Source: Ancylobacter novellus
Lineage (GTDB): Bacteria > Pseudomonadota > Alphaproteobacteria > Rhizobiales > Xanthobacteraceae
Length of the DNA: 53,381 nt
Assembly: GCA_003241485.1 (NCBI GenBank)
Contig: QFQD01000012.1
Span: forward strand, 1 to 53,381
Direction: 5' to 3'
The position numbers were made by a program, and so were the translations under genes. The notes below the pieces were generated by a model. That model was given only the letters and a program-made list of their open reading frames with translations, was not told the DNA's origin and ran no database searches. Of the stretch, positions 15,734-24,914 are shown one piece after another (position 1 is the first letter of the stretch; every line of letters begins with the position of its first letter).

Positions 15734-18453
15734 GCGCGGTGGCCCCCGTTCCGGATGCGGTGATCTCGCTGGCCGGCGTGGTCCATCGCTACGGCAAGAC
15801 GCTTGCGCTGGACGGTGTTGACCTCGCCATACCGGCGGGCCGCATGACCGGGCTGATCGGGCCGGACGGGGTGGGCAAGTCCACGCTGCTGTCGCTCGCC
15901 GCCGGGGTGACGCGAATCCAGGACGGCGCCGTGCGCGTGCTCGGCGGCGACATGGCGGATGCCGGCTGGCGGCGCACGGCGGGCGGTCGCGTCGCCTACA
16001 TGCCGCAGGGGCTGGGGCGCAATCTCTACCCGACGCTCAGCGTCTCGGAGAATCTCGACTTCTTTGGCCGGCTGTTCGGGCAGGGAGGGGTGGAGCGGCA
16101 CGAGCGCATCGCCGAACTCCTCGCCGCAACCGGCCTTGCGCCCTTCGCCGATCGCCCCGCCGGCAAGCTCTCGGGCGGCATGAAGCAGAAGCTCGGCATC
16201 TGCGCGGCGCTGATCCACGATCCGGACCTCGTCATCCTCGACGAGCCGACAACCGGCGTCGATCCGCTGTCGCGCCGGCAGTTCTGGGAGCTGATCGAGC
16301 GGCTGCGCGCACGCCGGCCCAGCATGAGCGTGGTGGTCGCCACCGCCTATATGGAAGAGGCCGAGCGCTTCGACTGGCTGGCGGCGATGAATGCCGGCAA
16401 GATCCTCGCCACCGGCAGCCCGGCCGAAATTCGCGCCCGGGCGGGGGAGGCGACGCTGGAGCGCGCCTTCGTCGCGCTGCTGCCGGAAGCCGAGCGCGGG
16501 TCGGCCGCGCCGCTACCGGATCTGCCGCGCGTGGTGCATGAGGGGGCGCCGGCGATCGAGGCGAACGGGCTGACCTGCCGTTTCGGCGACTTCGTCGCGG
16601 TGGACCACGTCAATTTCCGCATCGAGAAGGGGGAGATCTTTGGCTTCCTCGGCTCCAACGGCTCGGGCAAGTCGACGACGATGAAGATGCTCACCGGCCT
16701 TTTGCCGGCGAGCGAGGGCGAGGCGAAGCTGTTCGGCGCGCCGCTGGCCGGCGGCGACATGGCGACGCGCAAGCGTGTCGGCTACATGTCGCAGGCCTTT
16801 TCGCTCTATGCCGAGCTGACCGTTCGCCAGAACCTCGTGCTGCACGCGCGGCTGTTCGAGCTGGCTGATGTGGAAGGGCGCGTCGCCGAAATGCTGGCGC
16901 GCTTCGACCTCGGCAATGTCGCCGATGTGCGCCCGGAAAGCCTCCCGCTCGGCATCCGCCAGCGGCTTCAACTGGCGGTCGCGGTGATCCACCGGCCGGA
17001 AATCCTCATCCTCGACGAGCCGACTTCCGGCGTCGATCCGGTGGCGCGCGACAGCTTCTGGCGCACGCTGATCGAATTGTCGCGCAAGGACGGCGTGACG
17101 ATCTTCCTCTCCACCCACTTCATGAACGAAGCCGAGCGCTGCGACCGCATCTCGCTCATGCATGCCGGCAAGGTGCTGGCAGTGGGCACGCCCGAAGAGC
17201 TGAAGCACGAACGGGGGATGGAGACGCTCGAAGAGGTGTTCATCGCCGTGCTGGAGGCGGCGGGGATGGGGCGCGATCAGGGCGGAGACCTCAAGCAACG
17301 CGCGGCCGCGACGGCTCGCATCCGCCGCTTCGATATCGGCCGGCTCTGGGCCTATGCGAGCCGCGAGGCGCTGGAGATCGTGCGCGACAGGGCGCGGCTC
17401 GCCTTCGCCTTTCTCGGGCCCATCCTGCTGCTGCTCACCTTCGGCTACGGCATCTCCTTCGATGTCGAGAACCTGCCCTATGCCACCTTCGACCAGGACC
17501 AGAGCCAGCAGAGCCGCCAGCTGCTGGAGAGCTTCGAGGGTTCGCGCTATTTCGACACCCATGCCGCGATCACCTCGCCCGATGAGCTCGACCGGCGCCT
17601 GAAGAACGGCGAACTGAAGCTCGCCATCGAGGTGCCGCCGGACTTCGGTCGAAACCTCATGCGCCAGCGTCCGCCGGAAGTTGGCGTCTATGTCGACGGC
17701 GCCATGCCGTTCCGGGCGGAGACCACGCGCGGCTATGTCCAGGGCATCGCCCAGAGCTACCTCGCCGATGCGCAGATGCGGGCCACCGGCCAGGACACGC
17801 CGCCCTATCCGCTCTCCATCGAGCCGCGCTACCGCTACAATCAGGCGTTCAAGAGCGTCAACGCCATGGTGCCGAGCGTCATCATGCTGATGCTGGTCTT
17901 GATCCCGGCGATCATGACCGCGCTCGGCGTGGTGAAGGAGAAGGAGACCGGCTCCATCACCAATTTCCAGTCGACGCCGGTGACGCGCCTCGAATTCCTG
18001 CTCGGCAAGCAGCTGCCTTATGCGCTTATCGCCTTCGTCAGCTTCGTCACGCTGGTGATAACGGCGCGGCTGGTGTTCGGCGTGCCGGTGAAGGGCTCGC
18101 TACCCACGCTCGTTCTCGGCTCGCTGGCCTATGTGCTGGCAACGACCGGATTCGGGCTGCTGATCTCCAGCTTCGTCAAAAGCCAGGTCGCCGCGATCTT
18201 CGCGACGGCGATCATTTCCATCATTCCGGCGGTGAACTTTTCGGGCCTGCTGGTGCCGGTGTCGTCGCTGTCGGGCGGGGCGCGCCTCATGGGGCTCGCC
18301 TTTCCGTCGGCCTGGTACGAGCAGGTGAGCGTGGGCACTTTCACCAAGGGGCTCGGCTTCGCCGATCTCTGGCTCGACATCGCCGTGACCTTCCTGTTCG
18401 CCCTCGGCTTCATCGCGGCGGCGATGGTCGCGCTGCGCAAGCAGGGGGCGTGA
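15730..18453 (+). CDS. ABC transporter, two ATPase domains fused to permease (RbbA-like)
   Basis: A 907-residue protein. ATPase 1 (about 10-250) has Walker A GPDGVGKST, signature LSGGMKQKLG and Walker B LVILDEPTTGVDP. ATPase 2 (about 285-520) has GSNGSGKST, a degenerate signature LPLGIRQRLQ and LILDEPTSGVDP. The C-terminal third (about 550-907) is an ABC-2 permease with a first helix near FLGPILLLLTFGYG, a large periplasmic domain and a cluster of helices at the end. Domain order and length equal E. coli RbbA. The start is ATG 15730, coupled to hlyD. The exported substrate is unknown. Confidence 0.92.
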   Translation: MSAVAPVPDAVISLAGVVHRYGKTLALDGVDLAIPAGRMTGLIGPDGVGKSTLLSLAAGVTRIQDGAVRVLGGDMADAGWRRTAGGRVAYMPQGLGRNLYPTLSVSENLDFFGRLFGQGGVERHERIAELLAATGLAPFADRPAGKLSGGMKQKLGICAALIHDPDLVILDEPTTGVDPLSRRQFWELIERLRARRPSMSVVVATAYMEEAERFDWLAAMNAGKILATGSPAEIRARAGEATLERAFVALLPEAERGSAAPLPDLPRVVHEGAPAIEANGLTCRFGDFVAVDHVNFRIEKGEIFGFLGSNGSGKSTTMKMLTGLLPASEGEAKLFGAPLAGGDMATRKRVGYMSQAFSLYAELTVRQNLVLHARLFELADVEGRVAEMLARFDLGNVADVRPESLPLGIRQRLQLAVAVIHRPEILILDEPTSGVDPVARDSFWRTLIELSRKDGVTIFLSTHFMNEAERCDRISLMHAGKVLAVGTPEELKHERGMETLEEVFIAVLEAAGMGRDQGGDLKQRAAATARIRRFDIGRLWAYASREALEIVRDRARLAFAFLGPILLLLTFGYGISFDVENLPYATFDQDQSQQSRQLLESFEGSRYFDTHAAITSPDELDRRLKNGELKLAIEVPPDFGRNLMRQRPPEVGVYVDGAMPFRAETTRGYVQGIAQSYLADAQMRATGQDTPPYPLSIEPRYRYNQAFKSVNAMVPSVIMLMLVLIPAIMTALGVVKEKETGSITNFQSTPVTRLEFLLGKQLPYALIAFVSFVTLVITARLVFGVPVKGSLPTLVLGSLAYVLATTGFGLLISSFVKSQVAAIFATAIISIIPAVNFSGLLVPVSSLSGGARLMGLAFPSAWYEQVSVGTFTKGLGFADLWLDIAVTFLFALGFIAAAMVALRKQGA

Positions 18454-18455
18454 GC

Positions 18456-19577
18456 ATGTTCGCCCGGCTCTCCCGCGTGTTTCGCCTCGGCATCAAGGAA
18501 CTCTACAGCCTGAAGGCCGACCCGGTGCTCGCCGCGCTGATCGTCTACACCTTCACCATCGCCATCTATACCGTGGCCTCGGGCGCTAAGTTCGAGGTGG
18601 AGAACGCGGCCGTCGCCGTGGTCGACGAAGACCAGACGGCACTGTCACGCCGGATGCGCGACGCGCTGCTTGAACCCTTCTTCAAGGAGCCGGTGCTGAT
18701 CGGCGCCGACGAGGTGGACCGCGCGATGGATTCCGGCCGCTTCGTCTTCGTGGTGTCGATCCCGCCGAAATTCGAGCACGACCTGATCGCCGGGCGCCAC
18801 CCGACCATCCAGCTCGACATCGACGCCACCGCCATGTCGCAGGCCGGCAACGGCGCCTCCTACATCCAGAACATACTGATCCAGGAAGCGCTCGCCGCCG
18901 TTCCCGGCGCGGCGACAGTGGCGCCGGTCAATGTCGTGGTGCACGCCCTGTTCAACCCCAACCTGCAATCGGCCTGGTTCACGGCGGTGATGCAGGTCAT
19001 CAACAACGTCACCATGCTGGCGGTGATCCTGTGCGGGGCGGCGCTGATCCGCGAGCGGGAGCATGGGACGATCGAGCATCTCTTGGTCATGCCGGTGACG
19101 CCGATGGAGATCATGCTGGCGAAGATCTGGGCCAACGGCCTCGTCATCGTCGTCGCGGCGACGCTGTCGCTGCTCGTCGTGGTGGAGTGGCTGCTCGGCG
19201 TGCCGGTGCAGGGCTCGATCCCGATCTTCGTCGCGGCGATGGTGGTCTACATGTTCTCGGTGACGGCGCTCGGCATCCTCATCGCCACGGTGTCGACCTC
19301 GATGGCGCAGTTCGGCCTCATCGTCATGCCCGCGCTCATCGTCATGAACCTGCTGTCGGGTTCGACCACGCCGATGGAGAGCATGCCGGTCTGGCTGCAG
19401 AATGTCATGCAGCTCTCGCCTTCCACCCATTTCGTCGCCCTGTCGCAGGGCATTCTCTACCGCGGGGCGGGGCTGGCGGTGATCTGGCCACAGATGCTGG
19501 CGCTGGTGGCCATCGGCGCGGCGTTCTTCTTCCTCGCGGCACTGCGCTTCCGCAAGGCGCTGCAGGGCGCGCAATAG
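18456..19577 (+). CDS. ABC-2 type permease (YhhJ-like)
   Basis: A 373-residue membrane protein: one N-terminal helix (about 22-42), a periplasmic domain with VVDEDQTALSRRMRDALLEPFF, then five or six C-terminal helices (from about 170) with the ABC-2 segment IREREHGTIEHLLVMPVTPMEI. ATG 18456 fits the family start (MFARLSRVFRLGIKEL) and has a G-rich site before it; a GTG at 18450 overlapping the rbbA stop (GTGA) is an alternative. Partner permease of the HlyD/RbbA exporter; its 3' end lies 17 bp from the convergent tetR. Confidence 0.9.
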   Translation: MFARLSRVFRLGIKELYSLKADPVLAALIVYTFTIAIYTVASGAKFEVENAAVAVVDEDQTALSRRMRDALLEPFFKEPVLIGADEVDRAMDSGRFVFVVSIPPKFEHDLIAGRHPTIQLDIDATAMSQAGNGASYIQNILIQEALAAVPGAATVAPVNVVVHALFNPNLQSAWFTAVMQVINNVTMLAVILCGAALIREREHGTIEHLLVMPVTPMEIMLAKIWANGLVIVVAATLSLLVVVEWLLGVPVQGSIPIFVAAMVVYMFSVTALGILIATVSTSMAQFGLIVMPALIVMNLLSGSTTPMESMPVWLQNVMQLSPSTHFVALSQGILYRGAGLAVIWPQMLALVAIGAAFFFLAALRFRKALQGAQ

Positions 19578-19594
19578 TCCCCCCTGCAGGCGGT

Positions 19595-20161
19595 TCAGAT
19601 GCCGAAGCAGGCCCGCAGCTGGGCGCGGGCGTTCTCCAATATCTCTGTCGAGAGCGCCAGATCGCCCTCGGCGACGCCCCGCGCCATGGTCAGTGCGCCG
19701 GTCATGGTGGCGAAGATGGCGATGGCCTTGCGACGGCGGGCCTGTGCGTCCGGCTCCTCAAGATGGGCCTCGATCGTACCGATGAAGCGCCTTATGCCCT
19801 CGGCGTAATCCTGCTGCATCTGCGGGCCCTCCCGCGCGATGTCGGCGGCGAGAGCGGAGATGGCGCAGCCTTTCGCCGGCGTGTCGCGGTGGGTTGTGGA
19901 GAGGTAGCGGTCGATGATCGTGCCGATGTCGCCGGTCTTCTTCCAGCTGGCGAGGCCCTCCGCGCAGGCCTCGCGGCAGGCTTCCCCGGCAAGGTCGGCC
20001 TTGGAGCGGAAATGGCCGTAGAAGGCGCCATGGGTCAGGCCGCTGGCCTGCATGATCTCGGCGACGCCGACATCGTTGAATCCCCGCTCGCGAAACAGCC
20101 GCGAGGCGGATTCCAGTATGGCGCTGCGATGTTCCGCGACCTTCGCCTTCGAGACCCGCAC
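19595..20161 (-). CDS. TetR-family transcriptional regulator
   Basis: A 188-residue repressor-type protein. The N-terminal HTH (about 10-55) includes SASRLFRERGFNDVGVAEIMQASGLTHGAFYGHF, typical of the group whose genes often sit beside transporters or reductases. A Cys in KGCAISAL and one in the final turn are present. The start is taken as GTG 20161 (VRVSKAKVAEHR) because GGAGG lies 5 nt before it and homologs begin MRVSK; GTG 20173 would place that site inside the gene. It is convergent with the exporter operon and upstream of nothing on its own strand. Confidence 0.88.
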   Translation of the reverse strand: MRVSKAKVAEHRSAILESASRLFRERGFNDVGVAEIMQASGLTHGAFYGHFRSKADLAGEACREACAEGLASWKKTGDIGTIIDRYLSTTHRDTPAKGCAISALAADIAREGPQMQQDYAEGIRRFIGTIEAHLEEPDAQARRRKAIAIFATMTGALTMARGVAEGDLALSTEILENARAQLRACFGI

Positions 20162-20242
20162 ATCTTCCTCCACTGCCGCCCGCCCAAGCGCCTCCCTTAA
20201 TCACCCGAATAGAATGCTGATGCCAATCAGAAATAATCCGGA

Positions 20243-20270
20243 CCGGCCGCACGGGATGTCGCACGGCCGG
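20243..20270 (-). terminator. possible terminator after aldo/keto reductase
   Basis: A GC-rich inverted repeat CCGGCCG (20243-20249) / CGGCCGG (20264-20270) lies 11 bp past the reductase stop. Only a weak T-rich stretch follows on the minus strand. Confidence 0.35.
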
Positions 20271-20281
20271 CCCGCCGATCC

Positions 20282-21112
20282 TCAGGCGGCGTCCCAGACG
20301 GGAGCGAGCGCGGGCGGGCTGACGAGGCGCCCGTCGGGCTGCGCCAGCGCATGGATTGCGGCCATTTCCTCGGCCGTCAGCTCGAAGTCGAACACCGCGA
20401 AATTCTCGGCCGCGCGGGTCTCGCTGGCCGTCTTTGACAGGGCGACAAGCCCATCCTGCTGGAGCACCCAGCGCAGCACCACTTGCGCCACGCTGCGGCC
20501 CTTGGCGGCGGCGATCTGCTTCAGCACGGGATCGCCGAACACCTTGCCGTCCGCCATGGCGTAATAGGCGGTGACCGACAGGCCCGCCGCACGGGCGGCG
20601 CGGATGACCGGGCCTTGGTCGAGATAGGGGTGGTACTCGACCTGGTTGGTGACCAGCGGGACGGCGCTGAGCCCGATCGCTTCCTGCATCTGCGTGACGT
20701 TGAAGTTCGACACGCCGATGTGGCGCACCTTGCCGGCCTTCACCACCTCATTGAGCGCGCCGACAGGCTCGGGCAGCGCATGGCCGGCCGGCCAGTGGAG
20801 CAAGAGCAGGTCGACATAATCGGTCCGGAGCTTCTTCAGGCTCTCGTCGACCGAGGCGATGAGCGCGTCATGGCCGAAGCGGTCGACCCACACCTTGGTG
20901 GTGAGGAAGATGTCGGCGCGGTTCACGCCGGAGGCGGCTATCCCCGCGCCGACCTCGGCCTCGTTGCCGTAGATCTGCGCGGTGTCGATATGGCGGAAGC
21001 CGAGCTTCAGCGCCGCCGGCACCATGCGCAGCGTGTCGGGGCCGGGCAGGCGGAAGGTGCCGAAGCCGAGGGCGGGAATGCGGGCGCCATTGGCGCTGAC
21101 ATAAGGCTGCAT
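20282..21112 (-). CDS. aldo/keto reductase
   Basis: A 276-residue NADPH-dependent (beta/alpha)8 reductase of the 2,5-diketo-gluconate reductase (DkgB-like) group. The catalytic tetrad is visible: Asp and Tyr in HIDTAQIYGNE, Lys in TTKVWVD and His in LLLLHWP. The nucleotide-binding GVSNF and the C-terminal YAMADGKV region are present. It probably reduces small aldehydes or ketones. It is 18 bp downstream of the MFS exporter gene, so they form an operon that the divergent LysR gene likely controls. Confidence 0.93.
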   Translation of the reverse strand: MQPYVSANGARIPALGFGTFRLPGPDTLRMVPAALKLGFRHIDTAQIYGNEAEVGAGIAASGVNRADIFLTTKVWVDRFGHDALIASVDESLKKLRTDYVDLLLLHWPAGHALPEPVGALNEVVKAGKVRHIGVSNFNVTQMQEAIGLSAVPLVTNQVEYHPYLDQGPVIRAARAAGLSVTAYYAMADGKVFGDPVLKQIAAAKGRSVAQVVLRWVLQQDGLVALSKTASETRAAENFAVFDFELTAEEMAAIHALAQPDGRLVSPPALAPVWDAA

Positions 21113-21130
21113 CAGAGGGGCTCCTTGAGG

Positions 21131-22327
21131 TCACGCGGTGCGGGCGACGAGCGTTTCGCGGCGGTCGAGCGCTCCGCTCCAGATGGTGAGGCCGAGCGCG
21201 CCGGCAACCAGTATGGCGCCGACCCAGGGCGTGGCGCCGAGGCCGAGCGGGGAGGCGACGACGAGGCCGCCGACCCAGGCGCCGATGGCGATGCCGAGAT
21301 TGAACGCGGCGATGTTCAGCGCCGAGGCGACGTCCACCGCGCCGGGACGATGCTTCTTGGCGAGTTCCACCACATAGATCTGCAGGCCCGGCACATTGGC
21401 GAAGGACAGGAAGCCGAGCAGCGCCAGCGTCGGCAAAGTGAGCCAGGGCGAGAGCGCGGTGAAGCTGAACAGCGCCAGCACACCGGCCTGCGCCAGGAAC
21501 AGGAAGGTGAGCGCGCGCACCGGATCGCGGTCGGCGATGCGCCCGCCGGCAAGGTTTCCGACCGCGATGGCGAGGCCGTAGAGCACAAGGATCAGGCTGA
21601 CGCTCGAGGCGGCAAAGCCGGTGACGTGCTCAAGGATGGAGGCGAGATAGGTGAAGGCGACGAAGGTGCCGCCATAGCCGAGCGCGGTCATGCCATAGAC
21701 GATGAGCAGCCGGCCGGAGCCCAGCACGCGCACCTGGTCCATGAGGCGTGCGGGCGCGGGGCGGGCGAGGTTGGACGGCAGCAGGGCGGCGATGGCGATG
21801 AAGGCGATCACGCCCAGCCCGGCCACGGCCCAGAAAGTGGCGCGCCAGCCCAGGCTCTGGCCGATGAAGGTGCCGAGCGGCACGCCGGTCACGATGGCCA
21901 CGGTGAGGCCCATGAACATCATGGCGATGGCCGAGGCGCGCCGGTCCGCCGGCACGAGATCGGCGGCGATGGTCGCACCGACCGAGAAGAACACGCCATG
22001 GGCGAAGGCGGAGAGCACGCGGGCGACCAGCAGCGTCTCATAGCTCGGGCTGAGCGCGGCGGCGGTGTTGCCGACCACGAACAGCGCCATCAGTGACATG
22101 AGCAGCGGCTTGCGCGCCATGCGGCCGGTGAGGGCGGTGAGGATCGGCGCGCCGAAGGTAACGCCGAGCGCATAGACGCTGACGATGAGGCCGGCGAGCG
22201 GCAGGGTGATGTGAAGATCGGCCGCCACCGTCGGCAGCAAACCGACAATGACGAATTCGGTGGTGCCGATGGCATAGGCGGCGATGGTGAGCGCGAACAG
22301 CGCCAGGGGCATGCGGGTCAATGACAT
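21131..22327 (-). CDS. MFS exporter (AraJ/YdhP-like)
   Basis: A 398-residue, 12-helix major facilitator protein. The N-terminus MPLALFALTIAAYAIGTTEFVIVGLLP and the loop motif GAPILTALTGRMARKPLL are typical of the DHA1 sugar or drug efflux group (AraJ, YdhP). The start is ATG 22327. It is first in an operon with the aldo/keto reductase and divergent from a LysR gene with a clear palindrome between them. The substrate is unknown. Confidence 0.92.
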   Translation of the reverse strand: MSLTRMPLALFALTIAAYAIGTTEFVIVGLLPTVAADLHITLPLAGLIVSVYALGVTFGAPILTALTGRMARKPLLMSLMALFVVGNTAAALSPSYETLLVARVLSAFAHGVFFSVGATIAADLVPADRRASAIAMMFMGLTVAIVTGVPLGTFIGQSLGWRATFWAVAGLGVIAFIAIAALLPSNLARPAPARLMDQVRVLGSGRLLIVYGMTALGYGGTFVAFTYLASILEHVTGFAASSVSLILVLYGLAIAVGNLAGGRIADRDPVRALTFLFLAQAGVLALFSFTALSPWLTLPTLALLGFLSFANVPGLQIYVVELAKKHRPGAVDVASALNIAAFNLGIAIGAWVGGLVVASPLGLGATPWVGAILVAGALGLTIWSGALDRRETLVARTA

Positions 22328-22459
22328 GGCGGATCCAGACAAATGCGAGGCCGGGCGCCCGCGGCTCGGGGGAGCGCGGCGCAAACGGCGATGAGCGGTG
22401 TTGCGCCGAATATGCGCGCCGGCGACTTGCGCGATTAGCCGCCATGATGGACGAATGGC

Positions 22460-22476
22460 TGTGAATTTGTTTCACA
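22460..22476. promoter_or_regulatory. candidate LysR operator
   Basis: A perfect inverted repeat TGTGAA-N5-TTCACA, matching the T-N11-A layout of LysR boxes, lies 45 bp before the lysR start and 132 bp before the divergent MFS start. Confidence 0.55.
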
Positions 22477-22521
22477 AGTGAACGGCCACCTGCGGTTTGG
22501 CACGGCAGCGCGGAGAGCCTG

Positions 22522-23421
22522 ATGGACAATCGCGCCGGCGAAATGCAGGTGCTGGTCGAGGCGGTGGACAGGGGCAGCTTCTCCGCCGCCGGGCGCCGGC
22601 TTGGCCTTTCGCCCTCGGCGGTAAGCAAGCTCATCTCCCGGCTGGAGGAACGGCTCGGCGCCCGCCTGCTGGTGCGCTCCACCCGCGCCATCGTGCTGAC
22701 CAGTGAAGGCGAAGCCTATGTGGCGCGGGCGCGGCGCATCCTCGGCGAGATCGACGAGGCGGAGCGCTTCATTTCCGCCGGGGCGGCGGCCACGCCGCGC
22801 GGCAAGCTGCGTGTCAGTTCCACGGTCGGCTTCGGCGAGCGCTGCCTGGTGCCGCTGGTTCCCGAATTTCTCGGCCGCTATCCCGAGGTGGAACTGGACC
22901 TGTCGCTGACCGACGACGTGATCGACCTGGTGGCCGAGCGCGCCGACATCGCGCTGCGGGCCGGGCCGATGCGCGATTCCACGCTGAAGGCGCGCAAGAT
23001 ACTGGAGAGCCGGCGGGTCATCGTCGCGTCGCCGGCCTATCTCGAACGCCATGGTGTGCCGCGCACGCCGCAGGACCTCGCCCGGCACAATTGCCTGCGC
23101 TTCAATTTCCGCCGCGCCATGGACGACTGGCCGTTTCGCGACCCGGCGACGCACGCGACCTATGCGCTGGCGGTGACCGGCAATCTGGAGGGCAATAGCG
23201 GCTCCATGGTGCGGCGCCTGGCGCTCGACGGGCTGGGCCTTGCCCGCATCGCCCGCTATGTCGCGGAGGAGGACATCGCGGCCGGCGCGCTGGTGCCGGT
23301 GCTGGAGGAGTTCAACGGCGGCGACATCGAACTGCTGCACGCCGTCTTCGTCGGGCACGACTATCTCGCCGCGCGCATCCGCGCCTTCGTCGCCTTTCTG
23401 GCGGAGCGCATCAGATACTGA
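22522..23421 (+). CDS. LysR-family transcriptional regulator
   Basis: A 299-residue LysR regulator of the CrgA/DmlR-like subgroup: HTH GSFSAAGRRLGLSPSAVSKLISRLEERLGARLL, then SSTVGFGERCLVPLVPEFL at the start of the effector domain and the C-terminal LPVLE-like LVPVLEEF. It is divergent from the MFS-reductase pair and most likely regulates them and itself. The start is ATG 22522. Confidence 0.93.
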   Translation: MDNRAGEMQVLVEAVDRGSFSAAGRRLGLSPSAVSKLISRLEERLGARLLVRSTRAIVLTSEGEAYVARARRILGEIDEAERFISAGAAATPRGKLRVSSTVGFGERCLVPLVPEFLGRYPEVELDLSLTDDVIDLVAERADIALRAGPMRDSTLKARKILESRRVIVASPAYLERHGVPRTPQDLARHNCLRFNFRRAMDDWPFRDPATHATYALAVTGNLEGNSGSMVRRLALDGLGLARIARYVAEEDIAAGALVPVLEEFNGGDIELLHAVFVGHDYLAARIRAFVAFLAERIRY

Positions 23422-23431
23422 ACGCTGGCGA

Positions 23432-23469
23432 CCGCCCGCCCGGAGGGAACAGACGTCCCTGGCGGGCGG
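23432..23469. terminator. bidirectional hairpin between lysR and qorB-like gene
   Basis: CCGCCCGCC (23432-23440) pairs with GGCGGGCGG (23461-23469), extended inside by AGGGA/TCCCT. It occupies the 62-bp gap between two convergent genes. There is no T-run, so termination may be partly Rho-dependent. Confidence 0.5.
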
Positions 23470-23483
23470 GCGGCTGCCCTCGT

Positions 23484-24338
23484 TCAGGCGAAGCGGGCGA
23501 GATAGGCCTTGGCGGAGGTCGAGGGGCGGCCCGCCAGCGTCTCGACATCGCGCGAGGTGGCGGCATATTCGCCGGCGCCGAGCGCCGCATAGAAGCTGCC
23601 GACGCCCGTCGCCACGAATTCCGGCAGGCCCATGGCGCGGAACTGATCCTCGAAGGCCGAGACCGGCACGTCGAGCGCGCTGATCTGCTTGCCCGTCACT
23701 TCGGAGAGGATCGCGGCGAGATCGATGGCGGACCAGGCCTCGCTGCCGGAAAGCTCATAGACCTTGTTCTCGTGGCCGGTGCCGGTAACGGCGCCGACGA
23801 TGGCGTCCGCCACGTCCTCGTGGCTGACATAGGCCACCTTGGCCGCGATGCCGGTGAAGGGCAGCACGCCGCTTTCCTTGGCATTGGCGAACAGCGGGTC
23901 GTTGTTCGAGAAATACGAATTGTCGCGCAGGATCGTGTAGGCGATGCCGGAGGCCTTCAGCTCCGCCTCGGTCGCCACATGCGCCTTCGCCCAGTCGAAC
24001 CGGCTGGTGGCGGCGGGGTTGGTGGCGCTGGTGTAGACGATGCGCTTCACGCCGGCGGCCTTGGCGGCTTCGATGGCATTGTGATGCTGGGCGATGCGTG
24101 CCTCGTTCGGGCCGACGCCGGAGATGATGACGGCGACATCTTCGCCGGCAAAGGCGGCCTTCAGGCTCGCGAGGTCGTCATAATCGGCGGCGACGACGGC
24201 AAAACCCTGCGCCTGCTGCGCGGCGAGCTTCTCGGGCGAGCGCGCGGCAAGCTTGACGGTGCTGGCGAGGCCCTTGGCGGCGAAGGCGCTCGCGAGGGTC
24301 TGGCCCAGCTTGCCGCTGGCGGCGGTGATGACGGTCAT
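23484..24338 (-). CDS. NmrA-like NAD(P)H:quinone oxidoreductase (QorB-like)
   Basis: A 284-residue atypical short-chain dehydrogenase. The N-terminal TVITAASGKLGQTLASA is the dinucleotide-binding loop. ISGVGPNEARIAQHHNAIEAAKAAGVKRIVYTSA and YTILRDNSYFSNN match QorB/quinone oxidoreductase 2. It likely reduces quinones with NADPH in the cytoplasm. It is divergent from an HxlR regulator whose operator candidate lies in the gap, the same pairing as Corynebacterium qor2/qorR. The start is ATG 24338 with AGGAAG upstream. Confidence 0.9.
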   Translation of the reverse strand: MTVITAASGKLGQTLASAFAAKGLASTVKLAARSPEKLAAQQAQGFAVVAADYDDLASLKAAFAGEDVAVIISGVGPNEARIAQHHNAIEAAKAAGVKRIVYTSATNPAATSRFDWAKAHVATEAELKASGIAYTILRDNSYFSNNDPLFANAKESGVLPFTGIAAKVAYVSHEDVADAIVGAVTGTGHENKVYELSGSEAWSAIDLAAILSEVTGKQISALDVPVSAFEDQFRAMGLPEFVATGVGSFYAALGAGEYAATSRDVETLAGRPSTSAKAYLARFA

Positions 24339-24378
24339 GTCGGGTGCTTCCTGTTGGGCGGCCCTGCGGCTCGCCTCG

Positions 24379-24397
24379 GTTACTGAATGAGAGTAAC
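24379..24397. promoter_or_regulatory. candidate HxlR operator
   Basis: A perfect inverted repeat GTTACT-N7-AGTAAC, 41 bp upstream of the QorB-like start and 101 bp upstream of hxlR. Symmetry and position fit a dimeric HxlR/QorR repressor site over the reductase promoter. Confidence 0.6.
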
Positions 24398-24497
24398 ATG
24401 CAGTTTGAGAGCAGGGCGACAAGAAGGGTTTTCAAAGTGCGTCGGTATCCCGGCAGTAACCGGGCCGGCGGCCGATGAGGCGGGAAGGATCGGATAA

Positions 24498-24914
24498 ATG
24501 CTTGTCGAGATTGATAAATACGCTCTTCAGGAGCTGTGCCCGACGCGCGATGTGCTGGACCGCATCGGCGATCGCTGGAGCGTGCTCGTGCTGAGCGAGC
24601 TGGAAGACGGCGCGCGCCGTTTCACCGTGCTGAAGCGGGCGATACCGGACATCTCGCAACGCATGCTGGCGCAGACGCTGCGCCATCTGGAAGCGGACGG
24701 GCTGGTGACACGCACGGTGTTCCCCACCATCCCGCCGCGGGTGGACTATGCGCTGACCGATCTCGGCCGCTCGTTGATGACCCCCTTGCGCGCGCTGGTG
24801 GGCTGGGCGGAAGCCAACCACGAGGCGGTGCGGGAGGCGCGCAAGCGCTATGCGCGCACCGTCACGGAAGGCGCGCCCTCGACCACGCGGCCGATGATCG
24901 CGGCCCTCGGGTAG
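24498..24914 (+). CDS. HxlR-family regulator
   Basis: A 138-residue winged-helix regulator. The core CPTRDVLDRIGDRWSVLVL, then RFTVLKRAIPDISQRMLAQTLRHLEADGL, is diagnostic. Cys14 just before the domain is the position used for thiol-based sensing in HypR and QorR, so this one may respond to quinones or disulfide stress; that is inference. Divergent from the QorB-like gene. The last 67 bases overlap the 3' end of convergent selD. Confidence 0.93.
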   Translation: MLVEIDKYALQELCPTRDVLDRIGDRWSVLVLSELEDGARRFTVLKRAIPDISQRMLAQTLRHLEADGLVTRTVFPTIPPRVDYALTDLGRSLMTPLRALVGWAEANHEAVREARKRYARTVTEGAPSTTRPMIAALG

